Notes under the pieces: generated by a model
The model's database searches: none
Told to the model about the DNA's origin: nothing
The model's input: the letters and a program-made list of their open reading frames with translations, nothing else
Shown: positions 44,480 to 52,051 of the stretch, piece after piece
Layout: each line of letters starts with the position of its first letter
How positions within the stretch are numbered: position 1 is the stretch's first letter
Made by a program: the position numbers and the translations under genes
Assembly (NCBI GenBank): GCA_035503515.1
Contig: DATJTJ010000064.1
Location: 1-64,000, forward strand
Length of the DNA: 64,000 nt
Source of the DNA: DAIDKA01 sp035503515
GTDB lineage: Bacteria > Pseudomonadota > Gammaproteobacteria > Steroidobacterales > Steroidobacteraceae
Reading direction: 5' to 3'

Positions 44480-45938
44480 TACGACGCAGTTCCATTCTGA
44501 ACCCGGGCTTGGCGAAGCTGACTGCGGACAGCTCCGGCCGCTGGGCGAGTTGCCGGATCAGGTTCAGCACCGGCTTCAGATCGGGATTGTAATGTCGCGG
44601 GGCCGGCCCTGCCGCCCGCATGGCGTCGACCTGGCCGGCCGGCATGGTCGCGCGCAGCAGGAACTCCTCATCGGACAGGTTCAGGCCGAGCCGCCGGCGC
44701 AGTTCCTCGATGGAAGGCATTGCCGGTTCGGCGCGCAGCTCCCGGGTCCGTGGCATGGCCTCGATGCGGTCCATGACGTGGCCCGCGATCGGCACGTTGG
44801 GACGGCCGAAGCGGCCGATGGCGTAGCGGATCGCCTCATCCGGAATCACCTTGTAGCGTTCCTTGCTGGTGACGTTCATGACCGCCTGGGTCATCACGAT
44901 CTGCGCAAAGGGCGTCATGACGATGGGCCAGCCCAGTTCTTCGCGCACGCGGCCGATCTCCTCGATCACGGCGCCCTCCAGGTGCGACAGGCGGCTTTCG
45001 GCCAGCTGCCGCCGCATCGTGCCCACCATGCCGCCCGGCAGCTGGTGCTGCAGGTAAGCCGCATCGAATCCCTGGGGCTGCCCGACCGGCAGGCCCTCGG
45101 CCTGCGCCAGCTTCGTGAAGTAGGTGCCGACCTGGCGCAGCGCCTCATCGTCCACGCGCACGGTGTGACCGAGCGCCCGCAGGTTGGCGACGATGCGCTC
45201 CACGGGCGGATTGGAGGTGCCGTCGGCCGCGGCGCCGGACGCGCATTGCAGGGCGCTCACCCCGTATCCGGGAGCATCCATGTAGGTGTGTTCGGCGAGA
45301 CCGATGGTGCAATGGGCATGCAGCTCCAGGGGCTTCGCGCCGATCACGGCCTTCACGGCCGGAATGAGGGTCTGCGCGCGCCGTGGCGAAAGCAGGCCAC
45401 CCGGATCCTTGATGTAGATGGCATCGATGTCCGGGCAGGCCGCAAGTTTGCGGGCGGCCGCCACATAATGCGCATCGTCGTGCACCGGACTCAAGGTGAA
45501 CACCAGGGCCGCGATCACGAACTCGCCGCCGCCCTGCTTCACCAGGCGCGCGCAGGCGGTGTTCGAATCGGCATCGTTCATCGGATCGGCGAGGCAGAAG
45601 CGGCGGATGCCGTTGCGCGCGAGCACCTCGAAGACCAGCGCCATGAACTGCGGATGCGCGGTTTCCCAGGAGATGAAGCGAAATCCCGTCGACATGAACT
45701 GCAGCGGCGTGTTGGGCGTGGCCGCCGCCATCAGCCGGATGCGCTCCCAGGGGTCTTCCTTCTTGAAGCGCACCGCCACGCCCATGTGCGTGGAAGTGGT
45801 GAAGTCGATGGCCTTGAAGCCGACCCTGTCCATCACCGGCGCGATGGTGAGGGTGTTGGCCGTATCGACGCCGAGTGCCGCCCACAGGGATTGATTGCCA
45901 TCGCGAAGCGACGTCTCGACCAACTGTACTTCACTCAT
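44472..45938 (-). CDS. Biotin-dependent carboxyltransferase subunit (pyruvate carboxylase-like HMGL fold), non-pyruvate type
   Basis: 488 residues. The TIM-barrel carboxyltransferase motifs are present: ETSLRDGNQS with metal ligand Asp13, YIKDPGG with Lys177 (carbamylated in the family), HAHCTIG with His207 and His209, and Thr241 in DGTSNPP where pyruvate carboxylase has its proton-transfer threonine. However, the segment LQFMSTGFRF carries Thr84 where pyruvate carboxylases have the arginine of LLRG that holds the substrate carboxylate. No biotinyl domain is attached; the carrier is separate. A ketone acceptor lacking a carboxylate, such as a phosphorylated acetovanillone or 4-hydroxyacetophenone, fits better than pyruvate. 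Confidence 0.85.
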   Translation of the reverse strand: MSEVQLVETSLRDGNQSLWAALGVDTANTLTIAPVMDRVGFKAIDFTTSTHMGVAVRFKKEDPWERIRLMAAATPNTPLQFMSTGFRFISWETAHPQFMALVFEVLARNGIRRFCLADPMNDADSNTACARLVKQGGGEFVIAALVFTLSPVHDDAHYVAAARKLAACPDIDAIYIKDPGGLLSPRRAQTLIPAVKAVIGAKPLELHAHCTIGLAEHTYMDAPGYGVSALQCASGAAADGTSNPPVERIVANLRALGHTVRVDDEALRQVGTYFTKLAQAEGLPVGQPQGFDAAYLQHQLPGGMVGTMRRQLAESRLSHLEGAVIEEIGRVREELGWPIVMTPFAQIVMTQAVMNVTSKERYKVIPDEAIRYAIGRFGRPNVPIAGHVMDRIEAMPRTRELRAEPAMPSIEELRRRLGLNLSDEEFLLRATMPAGQVDAMRAAGPAPRHYNPDLKPVLNLIRQLAQRPELSAVSFAKPGFRMELRRNA

Positions 45939-45940
45939 TG

Positions 45941-47278
45941 CTAACGCTCCAGGAGCCGGGCGACGAACCCGGTATCGAATCCACCCGCCGCGAACTCGGC
46001 GTCTGCCAGCACCCGGGACTGAAAGCCCAGGTTCGAATGCACACCGCTGATATGGGTTGCGGCGATGGCCTGTCGCAGGCGGCTCACGGCGCCGCTGCGG
46101 TCCGGCGCATGGGCGATGATCTTGGCCATGAGCGAATCATAGTACGGCGGAACCCGGGACCCCGTGGCAATGTGCGTGTCCACCCGGATGCCCTCCTGCA
46201 CAGGCCAGGTCACCGCGGTGACGACACCGGGACTCGGGCGGAAATCATCGAGCGGATCCTCCGCATTGATGCGACATTCGATGGCGCAGCCCTCGGCGCG
46301 GATATTGTCCTGCGCGTGGCGCAGTCCCGCGCCGCCGGCGATCGCAATCTGTTCGGCGACGAGGTCCACGCCGGTCACGGCTTCGGTGACCGGATGCTCC
46401 ACCTGGATCCGGGCGTTCATCTCCAGAAAGTAGAACTGCTCGCGCTCCCGGTCCACCAGGAACTCCACCGTGCCGGCGCCCCGGTACGCCAGGCGTCGCG
46501 CAAAGCGCACGGCGGCGGCGTGCAGCGCTGCGCGCAGCGCCGGCGACAACCCCGGGGCCGGGGTTTCCTCCACCAGTTTCTGGTAGCGCCGCTGGGTCGA
46601 GCAGTCGCGCTCACCCAGATGGATCACCTCGCCCTCGCCGTCACCCAGCACCTGGACCTCCACATGGCGGCCGCTGGCGATGTAGCGCTCCAGGTAGACG
46701 CGGGCATCGCCGAAGGCCGCACCGGCTTCCGCAGCCGCCAGTTCCAGGATCGCCGGCAGCTGCTCCAGGGCATCCACGCGCTTCATGCCGCGGCCGCCGC
46801 CACCGCCGACTGCCTTGACCAGGAGCGGCACGCCGATCCTGCGCGCCGCCGCCAGCGCCTCATCCGGCGCCGCCACGGCGCAGCCGGGGACGACCGGAAC
46901 CTGCGCGGCCTCGGCCTCGGCACGGGCGCGCAGCTTGTCGCCGACGGCATCGATCTGCGCCGCCGTGGGCCCGATGAAGATGACGCCCGAGGACTCACAC
47001 AGCCGCGCCAGGGCTGCCCGTTCGGACAGGAAGCCGTAGCCGGGATGGATCGCGTCCGATCGGGTCGCGCGCGCGGCATGCACGATGGTCTCGACCTTCA
47101 GGTAGCTCTCGGTCGGACGCGCCGGACCGATGCACACGGTGCGATCCGCCATTCGCGCCGGCACGCTGTCGAGATCGGCCGCGGAGGCCGCGAGCACGGT
47201 CTCGATGTTGAGGGTGCGGCAGGTACGGATGATCCGCGCCGCGATCTCCCCGCGATTGGCGATCAGTATGCGGCGCAC
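45941..47278 (-). CDS. Biotin carboxylase subunit (AccC-like)
   Basis: 445 residues, matching AccC length (about 449). It opens RRILIANRGEIAARIIRTCR and has the glycine-rich ATP loop GGGGGRGMKRV, GERDCSTQRRYQKLVEE, FLEMNARIQVEHPVTE and SRVPPYYDSLMAKII. It carboxylates the biotin on the adjacent carrier protein with ATP and bicarbonate. It lies between the carrier and the carboxyltransferase genes (gaps of 9 and 2 bases), so it belongs to this dedicated carboxylase rather than to acetyl-CoA carboxylase. Confidence 0.92.
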   Translation of the reverse strand: MRRILIANRGEIAARIIRTCRTLNIETVLAASAADLDSVPARMADRTVCIGPARPTESYLKVETIVHAARATRSDAIHPGYGFLSERAALARLCESSGVIFIGPTAAQIDAVGDKLRARAEAEAAQVPVVPGCAVAAPDEALAAARRIGVPLLVKAVGGGGGRGMKRVDALEQLPAILELAAAEAGAAFGDARVYLERYIASGRHVEVQVLGDGEGEVIHLGERDCSTQRRYQKLVEETPAPGLSPALRAALHAAAVRFARRLAYRGAGTVEFLVDREREQFYFLEMNARIQVEHPVTEAVTGVDLVAEQIAIAGGAGLRHAQDNIRAEGCAIECRINAEDPLDDFRPSPGVVTAVTWPVQEGIRVDTHIATGSRVPPYYDSLMAKIIAHAPDRSGAVSRLRQAIAATHISGVHSNLGFQSRVLADAEFAAGGFDTGFVARLLER

Positions 47279-47287
47279 GAAACGCGA

Positions 47288-47758
47288 TCAGCCCGACTTG
47301 CGCACGCGCATCAGGATCTCGCCGAATTCGGCGAGTGTGCCGTCCGCCACGAGGATCTCGGCCACCGTGCCGCGAACGCCGGCGCGCACGGTGTTCATGA
47401 GCTTCATGACCTCGATGATGCCGATGATGGTGTCCTCCTGGACCTCGGTTCCCACCTCGACGAACGGCGGGGCACCGGGCTTGGGGGAGCGGTAGAAGGT
47501 CCCGAGCAGGGGCGATGGCAGATCCTGCAGACCCGGGTCGACCGTGGCGGCGGCAGGCGCGGCTACCGGGACAGGCTTCGCTGGCGCGGTGACGGCGGCC
47601 GCTGGTGAACCTGCCGCCACGGCTGCGGGCGGTGTGGCCGTCCCGACTCCGCGCCTGAGGCTGATCTTGGTGCCCTCCATTTCCAGGGTCAGCTCGTCGA
47701 AGCCGGATTGCTCCACCAGCCGCATGATTTCCGCAACATCCGCGGCCGTCAGACTCAT
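47288..47758 (-). CDS. Biotin carboxyl carrier protein (AccB-like)
   Basis: 156 residues. An N-terminal helical segment is followed by an alanine/proline-rich linker (about residues 40-75) and the C-terminal biotinyl domain with EVMKLMN, where Lys119 takes biotin, and then the characteristic GTVAEILVADGTLAEFGEIL. It overlaps the preceding gene by ATGA and precedes the biotin carboxylase gene. It serves as swinging arm between the carboxylase and the carboxyltransferase encoded next. Confidence 0.92.
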   Translation of the reverse strand: MSLTAADVAEIMRLVEQSGFDELTLEMEGTKISLRRGVGTATPPAAVAAGSPAAAVTAPAKPVPVAAPAAATVDPGLQDLPSPLLGTFYRSPKPGAPPFVEVGTEVQEDTIIGIIEVMKLMNTVRAGVRGTVAEILVADGTLAEFGEILMRVRKSG

Positions 47759-48813
47759 CGGTTAAGGCCTCCAAAAATCTTCAGCACATGCAGGGACGGA
47801 TCGGTGACGGGAGTGGCCGTCGGCGCCGCCTCGCGGCTGGACCAGACCGTTTCCGGCCGGCTCTGCAGCAGCAGGATGGCGCCGGTATGCCGGTCCACGG
47901 CCCATTCGATATCCTGGGGGCGGCCGTAGTGGCGCTCGACCCTGCGGCCGATCAGCCGCAGGGCGTCCAGTTCCGCATCGCTCATGCAGGGAGCCTGCCG
48001 CCGCGACTCCTCGACCGCGACACTGCGCGTGCCTCCTGCCTCCATTGGCACGTGACAGATCTGTTTATCGGAAATCTCGCGCACCGAGATCTCGCCGGTG
48101 ATCTTGCCGACCACCCAGCGGTCCGGCGTGACCTCGCCGCCGACGACCGCGGAGCCGAGGCCCCAGGACCCCTCGATCGCCATGACCGAACGGTCGCCGG
48201 TCAGCGGGCTGCGCGTGAACATGACGCCGGCGGTGCGGGCATCCACCATGGTCTGCACCACGACCGCCATGGCCACGTCGCGCTCGGCGAAGCCGTGACG
48301 GCGGCGGTAGGTGATGGACTCGACCGAATACAGGCTGCCCCAGCAGCTGCGCACCCTGTCCAGGGTCTCGGCGAGGCTCGGCACCCAAAGGTACGTGTCC
48401 TGCAGTCCGGCGAAACTCGCATCGACCGCATCCTCGGTGGTGGCCGAAGAACGCACGGCGACCGCCCCATGGTGGGTCGCGTTCAGCTTGTCGTAGGCGC
48501 GACCGATGGCGTCGGCCAGTTCCCGGGGGAGCGGTGCGGACTCGATGCGCGCACGCAGTCGGCGCGACAGCGCGGCCACCCCGGACAGGTCGTCCGGATC
48601 GATGCCCTCCACGAGCGCCCGCAGCGGCGCCTCGCGTTCGGCGAACGCCAGGAAACCCTCGAAAGCCGCGGTCTTGACCACGAATCCGGGCGGAACGTCA
48701 ATCCCGGCCCGCGCCAGTTCGCCGAGGCTGCCTCCCTTGCCGCCGACCTGAGGCCGGTCGGCAAGGCTGAGGTCGGCGAACCAGCCGACCAGTGCCGAAT
48801 CGTTCGATGTCAC
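47755..48813 (-). CDS. PEP-synthase-like ATP-binding subunit of a split aryl-phosphate-forming phosphotransferase
   Basis: 352 residues equal to the N-terminal nucleotide-binding part of PEP synthase: VGGKGGSLGELARAGIDVPPG, VAVRSSATTEDAVDASFAG, GVMFTRSPLTGD and GLGSAVVGGEVTPDRWVV, ending DIEWAVDRHTG. It contains no phosphohistidine domain; that is on the 607-residue partner encoded 2 bases upstream. The same division (about 40 and 70 kDa) is found in phenylphosphate synthase of Thauera and in the phosphotransferases of the Acv and Hpe routes, which phosphorylate the phenolic hydroxyl. The third, CBS-domain subunit of phenylphosphate synthase is absent here. Confidence 0.88.
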   Translation of the reverse strand: MTSNDSALVGWFADLSLADRPQVGGKGGSLGELARAGIDVPPGFVVKTAAFEGFLAFAEREAPLRALVEGIDPDDLSGVAALSRRLRARIESAPLPRELADAIGRAYDKLNATHHGAVAVRSSATTEDAVDASFAGLQDTYLWVPSLAETLDRVRSCWGSLYSVESITYRRRHGFAERDVAMAVVVQTMVDARTAGVMFTRSPLTGDRSVMAIEGSWGLGSAVVGGEVTPDRWVVGKITGEISVREISDKQICHVPMEAGGTRSVAVEESRRQAPCMSDAELDALRLIGRRVERHYGRPQDIEWAVDRHTGAILLLQSRPETVWSSREAAPTATPVTDPSLHVLKIFGGLNR

Positions 48814-48815
48814 GA

Positions 48816-50639
48816 TCAGCCCAGGAGGGTGACGATGCCGCGCCCGCCGTCGACCCGGATGCGCTGGCCATCCCTGATGCGCGAGGTGCCGTTGCCGGTG
48901 CCCACCACCGCCGGCAGGCCGTATTCGCGGGCGACGATTGCGGCATGGCTCATCGAGCCGCCGATGTCCGAGACGGCCGCCGAGATCTTGCTGAAGATCG
49001 GTGCCCAGGTGGGATTGGTGACCTGGCAGACCAGGATGTCTCCCTTCTGCAGGCGCGAGATCTCATCGACGCTCTTGACGATGCGCGCCGTGCCTTCGGC
49101 GACGCCGCGGCACGCAGCGAAGCCCTTGAGTTCATTCGGGTCGGAGTCGGCGCCGGTGGACAGCCAGGCATCCAGCGACTCGCGGGTGATGCCCCACAGC
49201 ATCACGATCGCCGGATCATCGATGACCTCCGGCACGACGCCCAGCGCCGGCGGCGTCGCGTGTTTCGCCCACTCACGGATGGCGGCGCGCCGTTCGGCGA
49301 CCAGCTTGGGCCAGTGACCCGGGCCGCGCGGCAGCGAGCCGTTCGACCATGCCGTCATCAGATCGATGATGGCGGACTCGAGCTCGTAATGGGTCAGGTG
49401 GAACACGTCCTCGGGATCGGCGAAGAACTTGTGTTCGGCCAGCAGCGCACCGAATTCGCGGATCTTGTTGAAGAAGAGATTGGTGTACCAGTGCTCGCAG
49501 TAGAACTTGTGGCCCTCGACATAGGGGAACACACGGTGCGCCAGCGTGATCATCTGGTCGTACGCCGCGCGCTCCTCGTCGGTGCTCAGCAGGTCCCGGT
49601 AGTCCTCGATCAGCTGCTTGCGCTCGGCCAGCAGCTTCTCCACGGGCCGCTGCAGCGACTCACCGCCCTTCACCCGCGCGATGTAGTCCGGCAGGCTGGC
49701 AAAGGGCATCGACAGGTCATCGTTCCAGGCGCGGTGGTAGTGGTAGAAGCCATCGCCGACGTTGATGTTGAACCAGGGATTACGCGAGGTCTCCAGTTCC
49801 TTGAGCCAGGCGCGACCCGCCTCCCCTTCGGTGCGCAGGGTCTCGAGGAGCTGCGCCGCCGTGAGCTGCTTGCCGAAATGCGCATCGACCTTGAGCTCCA
49901 CGGCGCAGCGCGCGAGCCGCCGCAGCTCATCGTCCGGACGGAAGATCTCCGCCTCGATGCCCGCCACCATCCGCGCAATGGTCTGGTCCGTGATCTCCGG
50001 GAAGGCCTTCTTGCAGAAATCGAAGAAGGTGAGATACGCGCCATAGCCGAGCAGCAGGAACTCGAAATGGTGGTGCCACATCCGGAAGTACCCTTCCAGG
50101 GTCTTCTGGTAGGTATCCAGCAGCGTGTGGTTTGAGGCCACGCCGCGGCCGGCGTGGACGTTGGCCAGCGGCTCCAGATCCGGCAGCTGCAGTGCGGGCA
50201 GTGCCTGCGCGGAGTTGATCAGCGCCATCATCTTCTCGCGCCACTGGGCGTACAGGCGCTCCCAGTTGGCGTAGTAGTAGAACGCCCGCTGCTTGAACTC
50301 CTCGAGCCGGCGGGCAATTTCGGCCGGGTCGGTGACCGCGTTGCCGCCGATGTACACACGGCCATTGATGATGCGGTGGTCGATGCCGAGGGTCGTCGGC
50401 AGGCAGTGCACGCGGGTGTTGGCGGACCCGAGCGCGCAGTAGGCCGCCTCGGCGGTGACCATGTCGAAGGCCGACATGGGTTCCGGGAAATGCATGGAGT
50501 TGTAGAACCAGAAGCGCTGGTCGTCGGCCGCCTCGAACTGGGTGTAGTACGGATAGGCGGCCTGGGCACCTTCGGTACCGGGCACAACTTTCAGCGAGCT
50601 GGGCAGCGGAAACTGCTTGGCTTGGGCGGGCATGTCCAT
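48816..50639 (-). CDS. PEP-synthase-like phosphohistidine subunit of a split aryl-phosphate-forming phosphotransferase
   Basis: 607 residues. The C-terminal part (about 510-605) is the swivelling phosphohistidine domain, GGSMSHAAIVAREYGLPAVV, with catalytic His565, then IRDGQRIRVDGGRGIV. The first 500 residues are mostly helical and unlike PEP synthase; FWFYNSMHFPEPMSAFDM and RVHCLPTTLGIDHR near the N-terminus resemble the large subunit of phenylphosphate synthase from memory. This part probably binds the phenolic acceptor. It begins a six-gene operon (phosphotransferase pair, biotin carrier, biotin carboxylase, carboxyltransferase, phosphatase) downstream of an AraC-type regulator. Confidence 0.87.
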   Translation of the reverse strand: MDMPAQAKQFPLPSSLKVVPGTEGAQAAYPYYTQFEAADDQRFWFYNSMHFPEPMSAFDMVTAEAAYCALGSANTRVHCLPTTLGIDHRIINGRVYIGGNAVTDPAEIARRLEEFKQRAFYYYANWERLYAQWREKMMALINSAQALPALQLPDLEPLANVHAGRGVASNHTLLDTYQKTLEGYFRMWHHHFEFLLLGYGAYLTFFDFCKKAFPEITDQTIARMVAGIEAEIFRPDDELRRLARCAVELKVDAHFGKQLTAAQLLETLRTEGEAGRAWLKELETSRNPWFNINVGDGFYHYHRAWNDDLSMPFASLPDYIARVKGGESLQRPVEKLLAERKQLIEDYRDLLSTDEERAAYDQMITLAHRVFPYVEGHKFYCEHWYTNLFFNKIREFGALLAEHKFFADPEDVFHLTHYELESAIIDLMTAWSNGSLPRGPGHWPKLVAERRAAIREWAKHATPPALGVVPEVIDDPAIVMLWGITRESLDAWLSTGADSDPNELKGFAACRGVAEGTARIVKSVDEISRLQKGDILVCQVTNPTWAPIFSKISAAVSDIGGSMSHAAIVAREYGLPAVVGTGNGTSRIRDGQRIRVDGGRGIVTLLG

Positions 50640-50744
50640 CGGCTTGTCCGTACGCTTTCGTAAGCGGGAGGCGGATTATGCGGCAGGCGGGCAGCGCCCT
50701 GCGCGGCTGAGCGCGCAAAGGTCAAGACGCAGCAGGTAAATCGC

Positions 50745-51698
50745 CTACAGGAGCGCGCGCCGGTATTGCAGCGGGGCGTGGCCGTACTTCTGCCGGAAAC
50801 GGCGCGCGAAATGACTGGGATCGGTGAAGCCGCAGCGCGTGGCGACATCCTCGATGCGCGGCGCGGCCTGGCGCGCATCGCTCAGGATCTCCCGGGCGCG
50901 CTCCAGCCGCAGCTTCATCAGCTGTTCCACGAAGGTCGTGCCCGCCGCCGCGAACGCATAGTGCAGCGTGCGCTTGGAAATACCATGTTGCGCCGCAACC
51001 AGGAGGGGTGAGAGGTCGGTCTCCTCGAGCCGGTCACGCAGCGTGACCACGAGTTCGTTCAGCAGCGAGCGTGGGGCCTCGACCTCGTCTCCCTTGCCGA
51101 CGGCGAGTGCCAGGAGAGACGCGATCTGCTCGGCGACCGTACTGCGTGGCAAGGCCAGGTCGCTGCAGGTCTCCAGGCGCAGGCTAGCCATGGCGGCGCA
51201 TAGCGCCGAACTCCAGTCGCCCTGGGAAAACAGGGTCGCCGCCAGGTTCTCGGGATGGGGCAGCCAGCGCCGCAGCCAGTCCTCGGGCATGCGCAGTATG
51301 GCGGCGGAGGAGGCCTGCGGACATTCCAGGTCGTAAGGCTGTGTGCCATCGACCAGCACGCATTCCCCCGCGTGGACGTGCAGTTCCTTGCCGCGCTGGC
51401 GCAGCAGGCCGTGGCCGATCCGGAACTGGACCAGGAAAAAGGCCGGATAACGGGTGCGGGAGATGCGGGCGGGAGTGCGGTGGATGCCCTGCGTGGCGGC
51501 GCTCACGAAGCTCAGTGTGGTCGGACCGAAATCGAACTGGTCCATCCAGGCCCGGAAATGGCTGCGGACGGGCGTATCGATGTCCAGTTCGAGGAAACGG
51601 TCGCAGACCGCGTCCACCCAGAACGCCAGCGCCTTTCGCTGGTCGACACCGTCCGTCGACCAGTGACCGGCATGCTCAACGTCCACCCTCACCCCCAT
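50745..51698 (-). CDS. AraC-family transcriptional regulator
   Basis: 317 residues from ATG 51698 with GGAG six bases upstream; an in-frame ATG 22 codons earlier has no better site. The N-terminal ligand domain includes KALAFWVDAVCDRFLELD and HVHAGECVLVDGTQPYDLE. The C-terminal DNA-binding domain has LLVAAQHGISKRTLHYAFAA and IEDVATRCGFTDPSHFARRF. It sits between the carboxylase operon (same strand, downstream) and the TonB receptor (divergent), and a 12-bp direct repeat in the divergent gap is a candidate site. It probably activates uptake and catabolism together. Confidence 0.87.
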   Translation of the reverse strand: MGVRVDVEHAGHWSTDGVDQRKALAFWVDAVCDRFLELDIDTPVRSHFRAWMDQFDFGPTTLSFVSAATQGIHRTPARISRTRYPAFFLVQFRIGHGLLRQRGKELHVHAGECVLVDGTQPYDLECPQASSAAILRMPEDWLRRWLPHPENLAATLFSQGDWSSALCAAMASLRLETCSDLALPRSTVAEQIASLLALAVGKGDEVEAPRSLLNELVVTLRDRLEETDLSPLLVAAQHGISKRTLHYAFAAAGTTFVEQLMKLRLERAREILSDARQAAPRIEDVATRCGFTDPSHFARRFRQKYGHAPLQYRRALL

Positions 51699-52051
51699 CT
51701 TGGGCTCCAGCAATCGCGACCCTTTCTGTCCCGGAATGTGGCACAGAGCCAGAAATGGATGCAATACACGATTGAGCTATCAACACTTTATATAGTTTTC
51801 CGCACCGGATTTCCTATCCGAGCGGCGCCGCTCGTCGCGCAGATACAACAAGAGGTCGCGGGGCGCCCCGCGGGCAGCTTGGTTTCTCAATTATTGCGAA
51901 AAGAAGTGCACTGTGAGCGTGTGTTTGCACTGTGAGCCGCGCGCCACAAATCACCGCCGCGATACCCTTCCCGGTCGCAGGGAGGGGGTTTGAACCGCAA
52001 GAACAATGGCGCCCCTGCCTGCGCAACGATGTTGTTTTAAGGGGACGCAGG
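51699..52051. other. Intergenic region between AraC regulator and TonB receptor
   Basis: 353 bases between divergent starts. It contains an AT-rich patch (TTTATATAGTTTT, about 51788-51800) unusual in this genome and suitable for a promoter, the direct repeat described separately, and a long leader before the receptor start. No tRNA, small gene or riboswitch was recognised. Confidence 0.55.
51907..51937. repeat. 12-bp direct repeat, candidate AraC-type binding site
   Basis: TGCACTGTGAGC occurs at 51907-51918 and again at 51926-51937, start-to-start distance 19 bases. Tandem half-sites about two helical turns apart are typical of AraC-family activators. The repeat lies 115 bases upstream of the TonB receptor start and on the far side of the regulator's own start. 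Confidence 0.5.

Noticed and set aside
43622..50639. Operon read as an anaplerotic pyruvate carboxylase plus PEP synthase
   Set aside because: The PEP-synthase-like activity is split 352/607 as in phenylphosphate synthase, the large subunit's first 500 residues are not PEP-synthase-like, the carboxyltransferase lacks the pyruvate arginine, and a phosphatase follows.
51961..52010. tRNA-like segment (GGTTTGAACC) before the TonB receptor
   Set aside because: It resembles a T-loop only in a few bases; no acceptor stem, anticodon arm or CCA-side pairing can be drawn.
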